Assembly (NCBI GenBank): GCA_026419785.1
Contig: JAODTK010003232.1
Location: forward strand, 110,267-174,266
DNA length: 64,000 nucleotides
Reading direction: 5' to 3'
From: Sclerodactyla briareus
Taxonomy: Eukaryota > Echinodermata > Holothuroidea > Dendrochirotida > Sclerodactylidae
Below the pieces are notes generated by a model. That model was not told where the DNA came from and made no database searches. It saw nothing but the letters and a program-made list of their open reading frames with translations. Numbering within the stretch: position 1 is the stretch's first letter; every line of letters begins with the position of its first letter. Below, in pieces: positions 10,786-21,180 of this stretch. A program made the translations under genes and the position numbers.

Positions 10786-11580
10786 TTAGGATGCAACAAC
10801 CATCAATCTGGGACCGTAGTTGCCTCCTAACTCCCGCTTCCTTTAGATGCAGCAACCATCAATCTGTTACCATGGTTAGTTCCTATTTCCATGCTTCCTT
10901 TAGATGCAGCAACCATCAATCTGTTACCATGGTTAGTTCCTATTTCCATGCTTCCTTTAGATGCAGCAACCATCAATCTGTTACCATGGTTAGTTCCTAT
11001 TTCCATGCTTCCTTTAGATGCAGCAACCATCAATCTGTTACCATGGTTAGTTCCTATTTCCATGCTTCCTTTAGATGCAGCAACCATCAATCTGTTACCA
11101 TGGTTAGTTCCTATTTCCATGCTTCCTTTAGATGCAGCAACTATCAATCTGTTTCCATGGTTTGTTGTTATTTCCATGCTTCCTTTAGATGCAGCAACCA
11201 TCAATCTGTTACCGTGGTTAGTTGTTATTTCCATGCTTCCTTTCGATGCAGCAACCATCAATCTGTTACCGTGGTTAGTTGTTATTTCCATGCTTCCTTT
11301 AGATGCAGCAACCATCAATCTGTTACCATGGTTAGTTCCTATTTCCATGCTTCCTTTAGATGCAGCAACCATCAATCTGTTACCGTGGTTAGTTGTTATT
11401 TCCATGCTTCCTTTAGATGCAGCAACCATCATCTGTTACCATGGTTAGTTCCTATTCCATGCTTCCTTAGATGCAGCAACATCAAATTGTACCATGTTGT
11501 TCCTATTTCCATGCTTCCTTTAGATGCAGCAACTATCGATCTGTACCGTGGTTGCTTCCTAAATCCTGCTTCCTTTAGAT
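10786..11580 (+). repeat. Array B: about 14 copies of a 57-bp acceptor-like unit
   Basis: The unit shares the TTTAG-ATGCAGCAACCATCAATC core with array A but has a different middle (CTGTTACCATGGTTAGTTCC). At 57 bp it is a whole number of codons, and it stays open in the receptor-exon phase, giving repeats such as DAATINLLPWLVPISMLPL. Open frames run across it on both strands. The last copies (11,440-11,520) carry many single-base deletions. The final unit is broken after CTTTAGAT by an inserted element. Confidence 0.9.
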
Positions 11581-11845
11581 CAGTGGTTCCCAACCTTTTC
11601 TCCCCATTTCCCCCTTTGCCTTTCGCTTGAAGCCGTTCCCCTTATGAAATACATTATAATGAAGGTTTGATAGGTGGGGAAAGGCGGGAAAGTGTTTAAA
11701 ACTTGCTATGTAATTGTGTTTGTGAACAAGAAGAATTCATAACTCAAAATCCTGCAAAAATTATTACCTTTCTATACATTTTTTCTCCCCTGCCATCTTG
11801 AAATTTCCCCCCTGGGGAGAATTTCCCCCTGGTTGGGAACTACTG
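11581..11845 (+). mobile_element. Small hAT-type MITE inserted in array B
   Basis: Ends are CAGTGGTTCCCAACC and GGTTGGGAACTACTG, a classic hAT-MITE terminal inverted repeat. Flanks are CTTTAGAT (11,573-11,580) and CTCTGGAT (11,846-11,853), an 8-bp duplication with two mismatches. The second flank continues as the rest of the interrupted acceptor-like unit, so the insertion came after the array formed. Confidence 0.85.
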
Positions 11846-11920
11846 CTCTGGATACAACAACCATCAATCTGGGACCGTAGTTGCCTCCTAACTTCTGCTT
11901 CCTCCAGATGCAACCATAAG
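11846..11920 (+). repeat. Acceptor-like units after the MITE
   Basis: The interrupted unit resumes as GATACAACAACCATCAATCT. One further degenerate unit follows (TCCAGATGCAACC at about 11,905). Confidence 0.7.
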
Positions 11921-12860
11921 GCCACCTATTTAAACATAAGCTTGAACATTTATGCACATGATTGTACCTTCGGCTTGGTACATTTGTGCAGTTTTGAGCT
12001 ACAGCACCATTGTTGCTATAGTTACTAGACTTATTTTATACTATTTTATACTCAATGAATTCCAAATGGAATACTACTGTAACCACGACCTTCTATAATT
12101 GCCGAGTGGAGAGAAAGCCCGGAATGCATAAAGAATGATCTAAATGTACACCAGGACCCAAAGAAGTCCGAGTTACCAATGGAGCCAGATTCCGTGATAT
12201 AAGGAAGAAGTCAGGCCGGCAACAGAGGCCATGAATGACATTAGACCCTCCACGTAAATCCTTTTAGTGAGGATTGCGCTCATGCCAAACATCATTTAAA
12301 TATAATGCTGACATGAGTTTGAGACATTTCAACCTTGCCTTTGTTCTTGAATTACCACCCTGTTTATCCAGATATAGATTTAAACGAAATTGAAATCACC
12401 CCCTATAATAATTAAGTTAACAAGAATACCTATAGATGTTCACCAATAAAAAGGATTCTCTGATACTTCAATTTCAGCAACACAAGTCTCCATCACGGGT
12501 GCGGCCCAGCTAATTATCTCCACATCAAATCCGGACTGAGAAGAATGCACACTCCCTACTTTTTGAGGCACCATGACTAAAAATTAAACGACCTTCCCAA
12601 TCATATTGCCATTTGGACTCATCTCTGGGCATGCTATGAGTTTCTTGTAGAAAATTAATATGACTTTTACCCATCTTCAAGTGGGCAAAGACCTTTCGCC
12701 TCTTTCGAACTGCTGTAAGCCCCGCACAATGTATGTACATAACTTCAAGTCTGTCATTTATAGCTTTGTGCGTTAAAAACAGATTCTTGACGCATGTAAT
12801 TCAATTCATGCAAAATCATGTTGGTATCAGAACGATAAGTTTAGGATGATAAGTTGGCTT
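11921..12860. other. Intron segment with nothing recognised
   Basis: No splice-like units or element ends seen until a single copy at about 12,861-12,880 (CTCTAG-ATGCAGCATC). Confidence 0.5.
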
Positions 12861-12886
12861 ATTCCTCTAGATGCAGCATCTCGTAC

Positions 12887-13497
12887 GCCCACCTCACACT
12901 ATACCGAGTCCAACGCCGCAACCTTACGGCCGCTGTGTGCGGTTCCCACAATTGTTGACTGTAAGCTCCTTGCGACTCCTTGCAAAATTCACTGCGTTGG
13001 TTCCCCAGACAGTGCCGGATCACCGTATGTTTTGCACGCGCAGAAGGATGACTTCACGGCAGAAGAAGACTTGGGATAACTTTACTGTTCAAAGTCTTTT
13101 CGCCTCTCCTCCAAAAATTATTGAGGAGTTGACCACTGATGCAAAAAGTGCTACTTTCAGTCGAGCTATGCGCGCGTTCTTATCTGGCCTATTCCTTATC
13201 CCGATTTTATTTGCCATCACAAAACTATGTGGGCCGTGCGGAAACGGTCAACAATACTCTTGCAATGCTTGCGGTCAATCGGCTGCTCGCAGTGGGCCTT
13301 GCGGAATTTCGAAAATTCTCGAACTCCTCTCAAATTCCTTCCTTCAAAATTTGCCGCAACGCCTGCAGTCAATCTGGCTGCTCGCAGTGGCTGAGTTGGT
13401 GCTTGTCGTATGCCTCACACCTTTACGGTCATACACAAGCGACCGCCGAGCATGAAAAGTCACAAATTCAGCAAATTCCGTACAGTGTGAGGCAGGC
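12887..13497. mobile_element. 611-bp element with imperfect inverted ends (CCTCACACT)
   Basis: The left end GCCCACCTCACACTATACC and the right end CCGTACAGTGTGAGGCAGGC are imperfect inverted repeats. The element sits between a broken acceptor-like unit (12,861-12,880) and the final unit that carries the authentic splice site. It has an internal direct repeat of CTGCTCGCAGTGG (about 13,280 and 13,378). Superfamily unknown; no clear target duplication. Confidence 0.55.
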
Positions 13498-13499
13498 TT

Positions 13500-13548
13500 T
13501 AATCTGGTAACCATGGTTGTTTCCTCTCTGCTCCCTTTAGATGCAGCA
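13500..13548 (+). promoter_or_regulatory. Authentic receptor 3' splice site, itself a repeat-unit copy
   Basis: AATCTGGTAACCATGGTTGT, a pyrimidine-rich arm and CTCCCTTTAG|ATGCAGCA match the array B unit nearly base for base up to and beyond the AG. The real acceptor is therefore the most downstream member of the repeat family. Confidence 0.85.
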
Positions 13549-13845
13549 GGCCTGAAGAACATCAGAGGTTATGGATAGGCAGTCCCATTATCTGGAGTGC
13601 CTCCGCCTCTATCAGCTCCACACGTATGGCGCAATCGGGGGACTCAAGCGATACGGCAAGTTCCTCCTGCGGCTCCCGACGCTCCGGATCGTCAGTGCTA
13701 GGCGATGGAGAACTTCTTCTCCCTCCGCCTGGATGGGAAGATCGAGATTACTGCGCTCGTCCAGGAAAGCTCGAGATGTGAAGGTCGGAAGTGGCTTCAT
13801 TCATTTGTCCGGGAGTGGTTCTATCCCTTCAGTGAGTCACTCTGA
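13541..13845 (+). CDS. Nuclear receptor ligand-binding domain, C-terminal exon (frameshifted)
   Basis: In phase with the exon at 5,440-5,545 the first codons give DAAGLKNIRG. A one-base frame change at about 13,565-13,571 leads into MDRQSHYLECLRLYQLHTYG and then KRYGKFLLRLPTLRIVSA, the helix 9-10 signature of NR2-type receptors ((F/Y)GKLLLRLP.LR). A second, opposite frame change at about 13,697-13,704 leads to MENFFSLRLDGKIEITALVQ, matching the helix 11-12 region, where the family has (L/F)FF.(K/R)L.G...I..L. Translation then runs 25 more residues to TGA at 13,843. The usual activation helix (..LL.EML) is replaced by ITALVQES, so coactivator binding may differ or the end may be miscalled. The two shifts cancel, but the uncorrected frame meets TAG at 13,568, so as written the exon is not translatable. 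Confidence 0.85.
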
Positions 13846-15080
13846 CCTTGGGGTCGTTCTGTCGCCCACAATGCAGCCTGAACATGTCCGTCTTGAAGCA
13901 GCTGGCTAAGGACGACGTGGAAAGGAGGACTGGTTGAATGTAGGCAAATCCTGCCAGTATGCATTCTGGATGAATTAGTCATATGTTGCCTGTCCTCCCC
14001 CACATGGTTGCCATTGGTCATCGATGGTACTGTCCAAAAGAAGATGCTAAACATTCTGATTTGTATGTGTTTGTGTGACGCTTCCTGGTAACCTGATCGC
14101 TCAACCAGGCTCTAGTGGGATGATGCTCGGACTTGTTGTGTGTGTTCCTCATTATGAGTAAATAATCCCTACGGTTTGTTCGTCCGGTATGTTAACAAAA
14201 TCACTCGAATAGGTTTGGATAGGAGTAGCTCATGCTTGGTTTGCTTTTTTTACCCTTGAGACATTTTTGGTAGAAAATGAATTTGTGAGGATTTGTGTTG
14301 TTGGTTCTAGCTTGCCACGAGCGGCAAGACCTGTATAGATTGAGCTCATATAGATCTTGCTTAAGAAAAAAAATCATTTAAACTTATCTGCAGTACCTGA
14401 GCGTGTAATCCAAGTCGAGCGTCGCTACATCCAGAGGTCGTGGTGTCATTGGGAGCCATACTTGGTAAAAGATACTGTATTCACTCCCATGAATGCCCTG
14501 GGGAGCTTGTAAAATGCATTCACAAGGGAGGGGGGGAGGGGGGTGGCACTTACAGGAGCCGACACACATTAGGAATATGTTATGCCCAATTTTGAAGTTG
14601 TAACCACATAGCCATAGCAATTAGCTGCACAGTTGAGTTACATTGGTTATTCCATTACAACCAGCTTGAATTAGTCCCCATATCTATCCCCCCTAAAAAA
14701 ATTATGAAAATTGTCCATATGAGTCCATATGAATCGTTCCTCAAGATTGGAGACAACTTCACTTTGACTATCTGAAAAAAAAGTGATGTGTGAATGAATG
14801 AAAAGTTGGTTGAGTCAATAGGACTCATTTTTCAGGATTGAAGGAATCTGACTATCCAAAAAATGAATAGAATAAAAGTTGTCTGGAAAAGTAAATGCCA
14901 CATGCAACTTGCCATCCGTCCATCGTACCCCAAAATTTGTTTTGCAGCCTTGAAACATTTTCTTGTCCACATTCAGTCACCTTTTTGGAGTACTGCAGAA
15001 CAATGACACAACCACCTGTTGAAAGTTTGGTAATGTATGGATACCTGATAAAAAAAAAGAATTATGACCCTCAACCCCCA
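13846..15080. other. Downstream of the receptor; nothing recognised
   Basis: Probable 3' UTR and spacer. No clear polyadenylation signal was assigned and no gene was recognised. Confidence 0.45.
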
Positions 15081-15084
15081 GTAG

Positions 15085-15245
15085 TTTTGCCCTTGCTGCA
15101 AAAAATAATTGATTCTCAAGCCCAAGGGCGCTTTTGGGAAGGCCTCCATACATGATTTTTTCACACACAAAATGTTTTCCCATCACTGCTTCGGAACCCC
15201 TCCCAAATTGCTCTTGGCCCCCTCAACTTCCAGACAGTGGCTGTG
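15085..15245 (-). repeat. Dispersed G-rich repeat family, copy 1
   Basis: Its reverse complement contains the same blocks (CCACTGTCTG, then GGGGG-rich, then AAAATGTTTTGTGTG-like, then CATGTATGGAGGC) seen at 33,170-33,265 and 59,566-59,735, in the same order. It is non-coding; element class unknown. Confidence 0.65.
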
Positions 15246-15690
15246 CGCTTACTCAAGCAGGTATTTGTGCATAAAATGCAGCGTGGGAGTCGATCAGTGG
15301 TGATATAAAATGTGTGTCATACAACTTGCAACGGGAAGATTCACTGCATTTCAGTATTGAGGCCATAGGATAGGGGTCTGTGGATGGGGTGTCACTGCTG
15401 CACATGTTAACCCCCCTCCCAGGCCTGATGGGGTCAGTCACACAACCACCCTCATGGAGACATTTTCCACAATGCCCGTCCTCGTTAATGCGACCCTCAA
15501 CACTGGCAATTGGCTCCGAAGAGGGTGGCAGTGCAAGTGACTCACGCTGGAGGCGTAACGTGACGTTACTGCCCCACTTTTGTTTTTTGCGATGGTATGT
15601 GCAGGGCCATCTGGCTAACCCCTTGAATCATCTCTGATGAGAAACCAGTGGTGAAGACACTTTCAGTCATCAAGGGGTTGAAATTGTGTA
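15246..15690. other. Spacer, nothing recognised
   Basis: No exon or element boundary is supported. Confidence 0.4.
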
Positions 15691-16060
15691 CTAAGCTGGA
15701 ATACATTCATTGGAATGTTAGCCTGAAAACATGGCTTCTGTTCTTGGGGTGTGTCATGTTTCACCGTGAGGCTCCCACTCATATGGTCCTGTCAATTGCA
15801 TGACTCATCCCCAATACCCTGGGCATGGTCAGTCAAGTGTGTGAGTCATTGTCACATCCAAGTGACTCACTGACACGTGTGCATCACTTCCCCAAATATT
15901 CAGTCAACAAGTGACTCTGAGTGTAGATAATAGTAAGGGAACCATAGCTAGTGGTGGGTCATCTTGAATGAATTGTGAGTCATTTAAGTGACTGAGGGGT
16001 GTGTCAATGTACTAGAGTGACATGACCCCACCTGTGACAACGACTCACCGTGTCCGGGGT
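15690..16060. repeat. GTGACTCA-rich dispersed repeat
   Basis: Many copies of GTGACTCA/TGAGTCAC-like words lie close together (for example AAGTGACTCACTGACACG at about 15,860). A related, diverged sequence including GTCAATTGCATGAC occurs at about 51,990-52,560. Confidence 0.5.
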
Positions 16061-17330
16061 ATAGGGCTTGCTTTATACAATTTACCCACTGCATTAGCAA
16101 ATAGCATGGGGGCATTTGAAAGATGGGTCCTCATTTAGAAGGAATGGGGTGAAACTTGTTATTACTTTGTATATTTTGTCAAATTGCTCTATCCTGTATA
16201 CTGCTGTATTCGTACATCTCTGTCCAAAAGCTGTTTAAACTGTGAGAAGTGAATCTGAAGTCTGAACTTTGGTGATGTGGTGACTCTATCTTGTAATCAA
16301 GCCACTGGAAAGGGGTTTGCCCCTCAACTTTTGTGAGGGGCTCCCCCCCCCCCTCCACCCCAAATGCTTGTTACTACTTTGAACCCCTTCCTAATATTCT
16401 GTAAGCCTGGGCCGCCCCCTCTCTTCAAATTTAATTTTAATAGTGGCTGCGCCCTTGCTTGTAATGATTTGCATTGTTTCTCAAATTGTTACAGACAGCC
16501 GATGGGGGCCTTTCTCAGGCTTTAAAGCAGCCTGTATATAGCATAACTTGTTGTGCATCTGAGAGGCTAATATCTGACATCTTTTCAACAATGCCAATAG
16601 TGGTTTGTATTGCACATGTAGCCAAACTTGTTGGTGAAGCTAACAACCAATTTCAGCAATCAACATGCACATTCGTCTCTCAGCTTTCAGGCTTCTCAGT
16701 GGTTAGTTTACTTGTTCTTTCCCTAACATTTTACTTTTTGCATGGTTACTACTTTGAGTGATAAGAATATTCTATGTGTAGACTTGCTTTATACTAACTC
16801 ATATTGTATTATAAATATTTACACAGTTGTATAGACACATGGCACTGAATGTAGCACTGAACCAGTCCTAAATCATTAGTTTCCTCCCAGCTTTCCCAAG
16901 TTTTACTGTACTCCCCATAAATCTTGAACTGCACTGCTGCTTTCTGTCATATTCAATGGAAATCGAATTACTAACGCTTGGTTTTCCTCCCCCCTCTCCA
17001 CTTGTCCTCCTTTTGAAATGATCCTTTTGAAAATAATGATGGTAATGGGCTAGACATAGGAAGACGGGCTCACAGCTTGCAGTTTAAAATGGTTGTACTC
17101 TTGATTCACGGCAGTTGTTATATCACCCGTGCGCGTATGCTTCAACAGCTGTAATCCCCATTAGATCTGGCATAAAAGAAGGGCAGTGCAACTGGGCGCC
17201 CTACCTGTGCAACACCGAATGAAACATTGTATATATATTATGATGTTGGCTAAGAACTTCTCTTGTACTATCTTTCAGTCTGAGCCTTGGCATATCATCA
17301 TGTAAATTCTGGACTTCAACCTCAGTTGAA
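16061..17330. other. Spacer; weak coding-like stretch only
   Basis: An open + frame at 16,493-16,761 follows a TTACAG acceptor-like site (TADGGLSQALKQPVYS...). It has no recognised family and no clear donor, so it is not called as a gene. Confidence 0.35.
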
Positions 17331-17334
17331 CACT

Positions 17335-17665
17335 TCTTCCCCCTCCCCTCTTGAAAATGTAACGCCCCTCCCCACTTTAAATGTAACGCCCCTCCTCCCC
17401 ACTTTGAAAATGTAACGCCCCTCCCCACTTTGAAAATGTAACACCCCTCACCCCTTCTTTGAAAATGTAACGCCTCTCCCCACTTTGAAAATTAACGCCC
17501 CTCCCCGACGCCCCTCCCCACTTTGAAAATGTAACGCCAACGCTGCCCCACTTTGAAAATGTAACGCACCTCCCACTTTGAAAATGTACGACTCCCCTCC
17601 CCTCTTTGAAATGTACGCCGCCCTCCCCATTTGAAATGTAACTCCCTCCACGCTCTTTGAAAATT
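17335..17665 (-). repeat. Minisatellite with CCCCACTTTGAAAATGTAACGCCCCT unit
   Basis: About ten imperfect copies of a unit near 25-30 bp (core ACTTTGAAAATGTAACGC followed by a CCCCTCCCC arm) lie in tandem. Later copies carry many one-base losses. It is open on the minus strand as GG(A)LHFQSG-type repeats, but this is a consequence of periodicity, not evidence of a gene. Confidence 0.85.
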
Positions 17666-19240
17666 AATCCTCCCTTGATGCGTTCATACGGAGATTATAC
17701 ATGGTTAATAACATACATTTCTGCACACCAGAAAATCCTTTTTTATCAGAATTTTTATTATTAACTCCATAGTATTACTATTAGCTGTACATTCTGCAGG
17801 TGTGCATTTTTGTAGGCAAAAAGCGTCGCTTTGATTGCGACAAAGTTGATATCGTTCACCATGCAAGGTCGCCAATTTATGGTCACTGCTGTTTCTTTCT
17901 CCTGCCCGCCAACAAAGAGAATTACAGTGCACTTTGTAGTCTTAACTTACCACGTTCCTACCTCTGTACTGAAGAGCCATCATTGTACTTCATTGTTTAT
18001 GCTAGCATATGTGAAATTCTCCGGCGTTGGTAGCCTCAATTAAATAGAAAAAATCTTGGTGGCAGTTCTTCGGCTCTTATCAGAACATCACGTCCCATGT
18101 GGTGAAACCTGACATCATGTATCTGTTTGATTACTGTTAATGCCCGCTAGCCTGTTAATAGCACATATCATGTTTGAGCCATGTGTAAAGTGCTGTATAC
18201 CTGTCTTACACGTACTGGTGCACATGTCCTTACAATAGGCTCGCTTCCATAATAGTTTTTCGGAGGAGGTGGAGATATCTGAGGCATTCAGATGTGCCAT
18301 TTGGTCTTTTCGTCACATGCGTGAAGTGAAGCTCACACAATTATCCCATGTTGCAGTGAGTCTTATGCCATGGGAGGAATTTGTGCAATTTCTAAAGTTA
18401 ATTTTCAGGGCAATCTTGAAATTTAGAGAGAAAGTTTGTATCATGCGGAAATTTATGTTTTCTTTCCTTTTTTTTTCTTGGTTCTGGCCAAGTACAGGTT
18501 CTTTCTTGTCCTACAGGGTTTTCTTGAGGGTGACTGGCTATTCTGGTCTCTGGTGGTAGTAGCTTAACAACTTTTTTTTTTCACGAAGATTTATCTCTTT
18601 GCCAACTTGAAAAAGATAGAAGTGGAATATCTGCCAATACGGGTTTCATGGGGTGGTTATTGAGTGTTCTGTGACTCATTCAGCATGATGGTCTCTCGAG
18701 TGGCCTTTTCGAGATTGGTAATTTTGCTAATAGTGGCTGTAAATAGGATAACTTACTAAAACGAGACAAAAAAGAAGTATGCCACAAAATTTGTTCTCAT
18801 TGAGAAGCTTTTAATTTTGAGGAAGGGAGACCTTGTTTTGAGTTTCTGTATGGTCAGTGATATCACTGATTTTGCATCAATTTTCTCTTTTATAATATTA
18901 CTTTAGAGCTCTTTAATTTTGTACAGTATTACAGCGACAGTTGGCTGATTTACTCTTTCTATGTGGAAGGTAACAAATCTTATAGTCTTGCCTAAAGATC
19001 AGAGAAAGAGAGAGCAATTATATATCAAAGAATTAATCTATTTGTGCCGGTGGAGGGAATGTGAGAATCAACAGGTAAGGGGAGGAGGGCGGGTGGGGCT
19101 TTGCGTGTGTGTTGAAGGACAATCCAAGTCAAAAAAAAAAATTTAAATGTCATATGATTGTCTTGAAAATCATGCCAATCAACTTGTTTTTTCATGTTCA
19201 CAGCATGTTCGTTTAAACTGTTACCCAATTTTCAAAGATA
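17666..19240. other. Spacer, nothing recognised
   Basis: No gene or repeat with clear borders. Several open frames exist but none has a recognisable family or splice context. Confidence 0.4.
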
Positions 19241-19255
19241 TTAATTTATCACTGC

Positions 19256-19390
19256 GACTTGCAATTTTGCAAATTGGCAACATTTGATGACGTCATATCT
19301 ACCAATTCTGAAGAAAATGTTAAGAAATTGTTGACTTTCTCGATTGACATCAAAGGTTGCCAGTTTGCCAAATTCACAAATTATGAAATT
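19256..19390. repeat. Imperfect inverted repeat (hairpin-forming)
   Basis: TTTGCAAATTGGCAACATTT near 19,267 pairs with the reverse complement of AGGTTGCCAGTTTGCCAAAT near 19,351. This explains why both strands encode similar short peptides here. Probably the ends of a small MITE. Confidence 0.6.
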
Positions 19391-19444
19391 GAGGAAGTCA
19401 TATCTCCTCAACCGAACAGCTATAAACCTGGAACAAAGTGACAT

Positions 19445-20903
19445 TTGGAAGAGTTAATTTGGCTGGAGTTAACATGGTTTGTATTTACGATCATACCATC
19501 TCAGCTCCCTATTTGTGCCAGCGCCTGGACACTGAGATAGATTCCTGCTCTCCCAGCCACGATTCCTGAGACTGAACACTTCATTAGGGGAGGGAGTTGG
19601 GAGATCTTCCTCCAGTGGGTTTCAGCTCGGTTATCTACACATCCTATTTATAGATTTGCTACTATTAGAGTTTATTTCATCTTCATCTCATTCTCACTCT
19701 TTATTCTGCAAATGTAATGATGTTTCTGTCGACTGTGAAGAAGTTCCATAAAATCTTAATGATCACGTTCACGATAGTCTCATTCACACATGGCCGCCTG
19801 AGCTTCATTTCTGAGGCGCACATATTTAACATTGATTGTTGCGATTAGCAGTTCGTATTGTATGAAATGGAATCAAGTCATGCATCAGAATGACCTTCAA
19901 CCAATACAGAAGTCGACATCTGTGCACTGACCCTGCTTTGTGGGTTTATTCACCCAATTTGTGCCCGAGTTGATAATTTCATGACTTGAGTCATTCAACC
20001 CCAGCGATTCGCCTGTTCACCTCTGCAAGTGCGCGTACTCGCGGCTGGGCAGTTCAGAGTATGAACAAGATTTCAGCATTAATATTATGGTTCACTTTTA
20101 AACTGCCACGTCTCTTGACTGCCGCCTAACCACTACCAGTTGGACAAGTGTTGGTGTCAGAAGAACGCCCCTCACCAGTTCTGAACTTGTATGTACGTAC
20201 GGTATACACAAGATCGGAGGAACCCAGCATATTACGTGTTGTCTGGACATGTGTGAATGGGGCCTAACTGATAAATAATGCACATCATGACCGCTGTATA
20301 TATATATGCATATCCAATTCACAATTTATGTATCACATTGTCACACAGAAAAAATTTGGAGAAATATAATGGTGTTGACGTGGCACAGTAAATAAGATTT
20401 CAGCTCATTTTGTGAACTGTGTCAGTAAACTGGAGAGAATCAAGGTTTAATAACCCTACTGTGGTCATGGTCAAGGGTGACACCCGTGACCACCAGTGAA
20501 TGGTCAATTTTTCTGAAGAATAAAAAGGACTATAATTACTATGTGTCTCACCTGAACAAAAAAGCAGGAAAAGACCTGTTTTTGGTGTGTTATTCGGTAT
20601 ATTGACTGGCGGCCTATTGATGATTGCTTTGTTTCGAGTGTGTCAAACTTGCGAATTTTGTATGTGATATCAGGTTGGGCGTACAGGACTTGAATAGATT
20701 TTGAGGATGAAAGTCACAACAAAAGTCAAATGAAGTCAAAAAGTCAAAATTAACGATTCGTAGTCTTGTTCGTAATGTGCTTCTATACCCAAGGGAACAA
20801 CATTTGACACTTCAGACCGCCCTTAACCATATAATTTGTCATTTCAAATCTTCACACCACAGCTTATAAGGCCAAATCAATGATCCACCTCTTAATGAAC
20901 ATT
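19445..20903. other. Spacer, nothing recognised
   Basis: AT-rich non-coding DNA without supported features. Confidence 0.4.
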
Positions 20904-21180
20904 GGCTGCGTTTAGTCGACTGTTAGTGTTAGATAATTACGTAATTGTCCCTTCAATCAAGGGACCTGATTGGCTGACGAGTCATGTGACCCCATTACAT
21001 CATCTAACAGAGCTAACAGTTCCAAGAGACTGATAGTTAGGCCACGCCCACTGATAGCACTGATTTTGTATACAAAATTACAACTTCCTTGACAACGCGG
21101 CTGGTTGCTGATCACGTGATCATTTGCGTTCGAGTCGCCGTGCAAAATTATTTATAACTAACAGTCGACAAAAACGCACC
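20904..21180. mobile_element. 277-bp MITE with GGCTGCGTTT ends
   Basis: The left end is GGCTGCGTTTAGTCGACTGT, and the right end read inward is GGTGCGTTTTTGTCGACTGT. Both continue as TAGT..TA(G/A)ATAATT. The inverted repeats span about 35 bp. Superfamily unresolved; no convincing target duplication. Confidence 0.75.

Larger units (their letters stand above)
5546..13540 (+). other. 8.0-kb phase-1 intron of the receptor gene
   Basis: Bounded by donor gtgagt at 5,546 and acceptor ctccctttag at 13,531-13,540. It holds two possible alternative exons, two arrays of acceptor-like repeats with scattered single copies, one complete hAT-like element, and at least two smaller insertions. Bases 6,090-6,530, 9,801-10,780 and 11,930-12,860 hold nothing else I recognise. 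Confidence 0.8.

Noticed and set aside
10827..11432. 201-codon minus-strand ORF in array B
   Set aside because: It exists only because a 57-bp unit lacks stops in that frame; the peptide is a pure period repeat with no start context.
12871..13455. 194-codon plus-strand ORF
   Set aside because: It spans an inserted non-coding element in the receptor intron and overlaps a second open frame of similar length, as expected from chance in GC-richer DNA.
16493..16761. Possible exon after TTACAG
   Set aside because: The peptide has no recognised family, there is no clear donor, and the end is a hydrophobic AT-rich run typical of chance ORFs.
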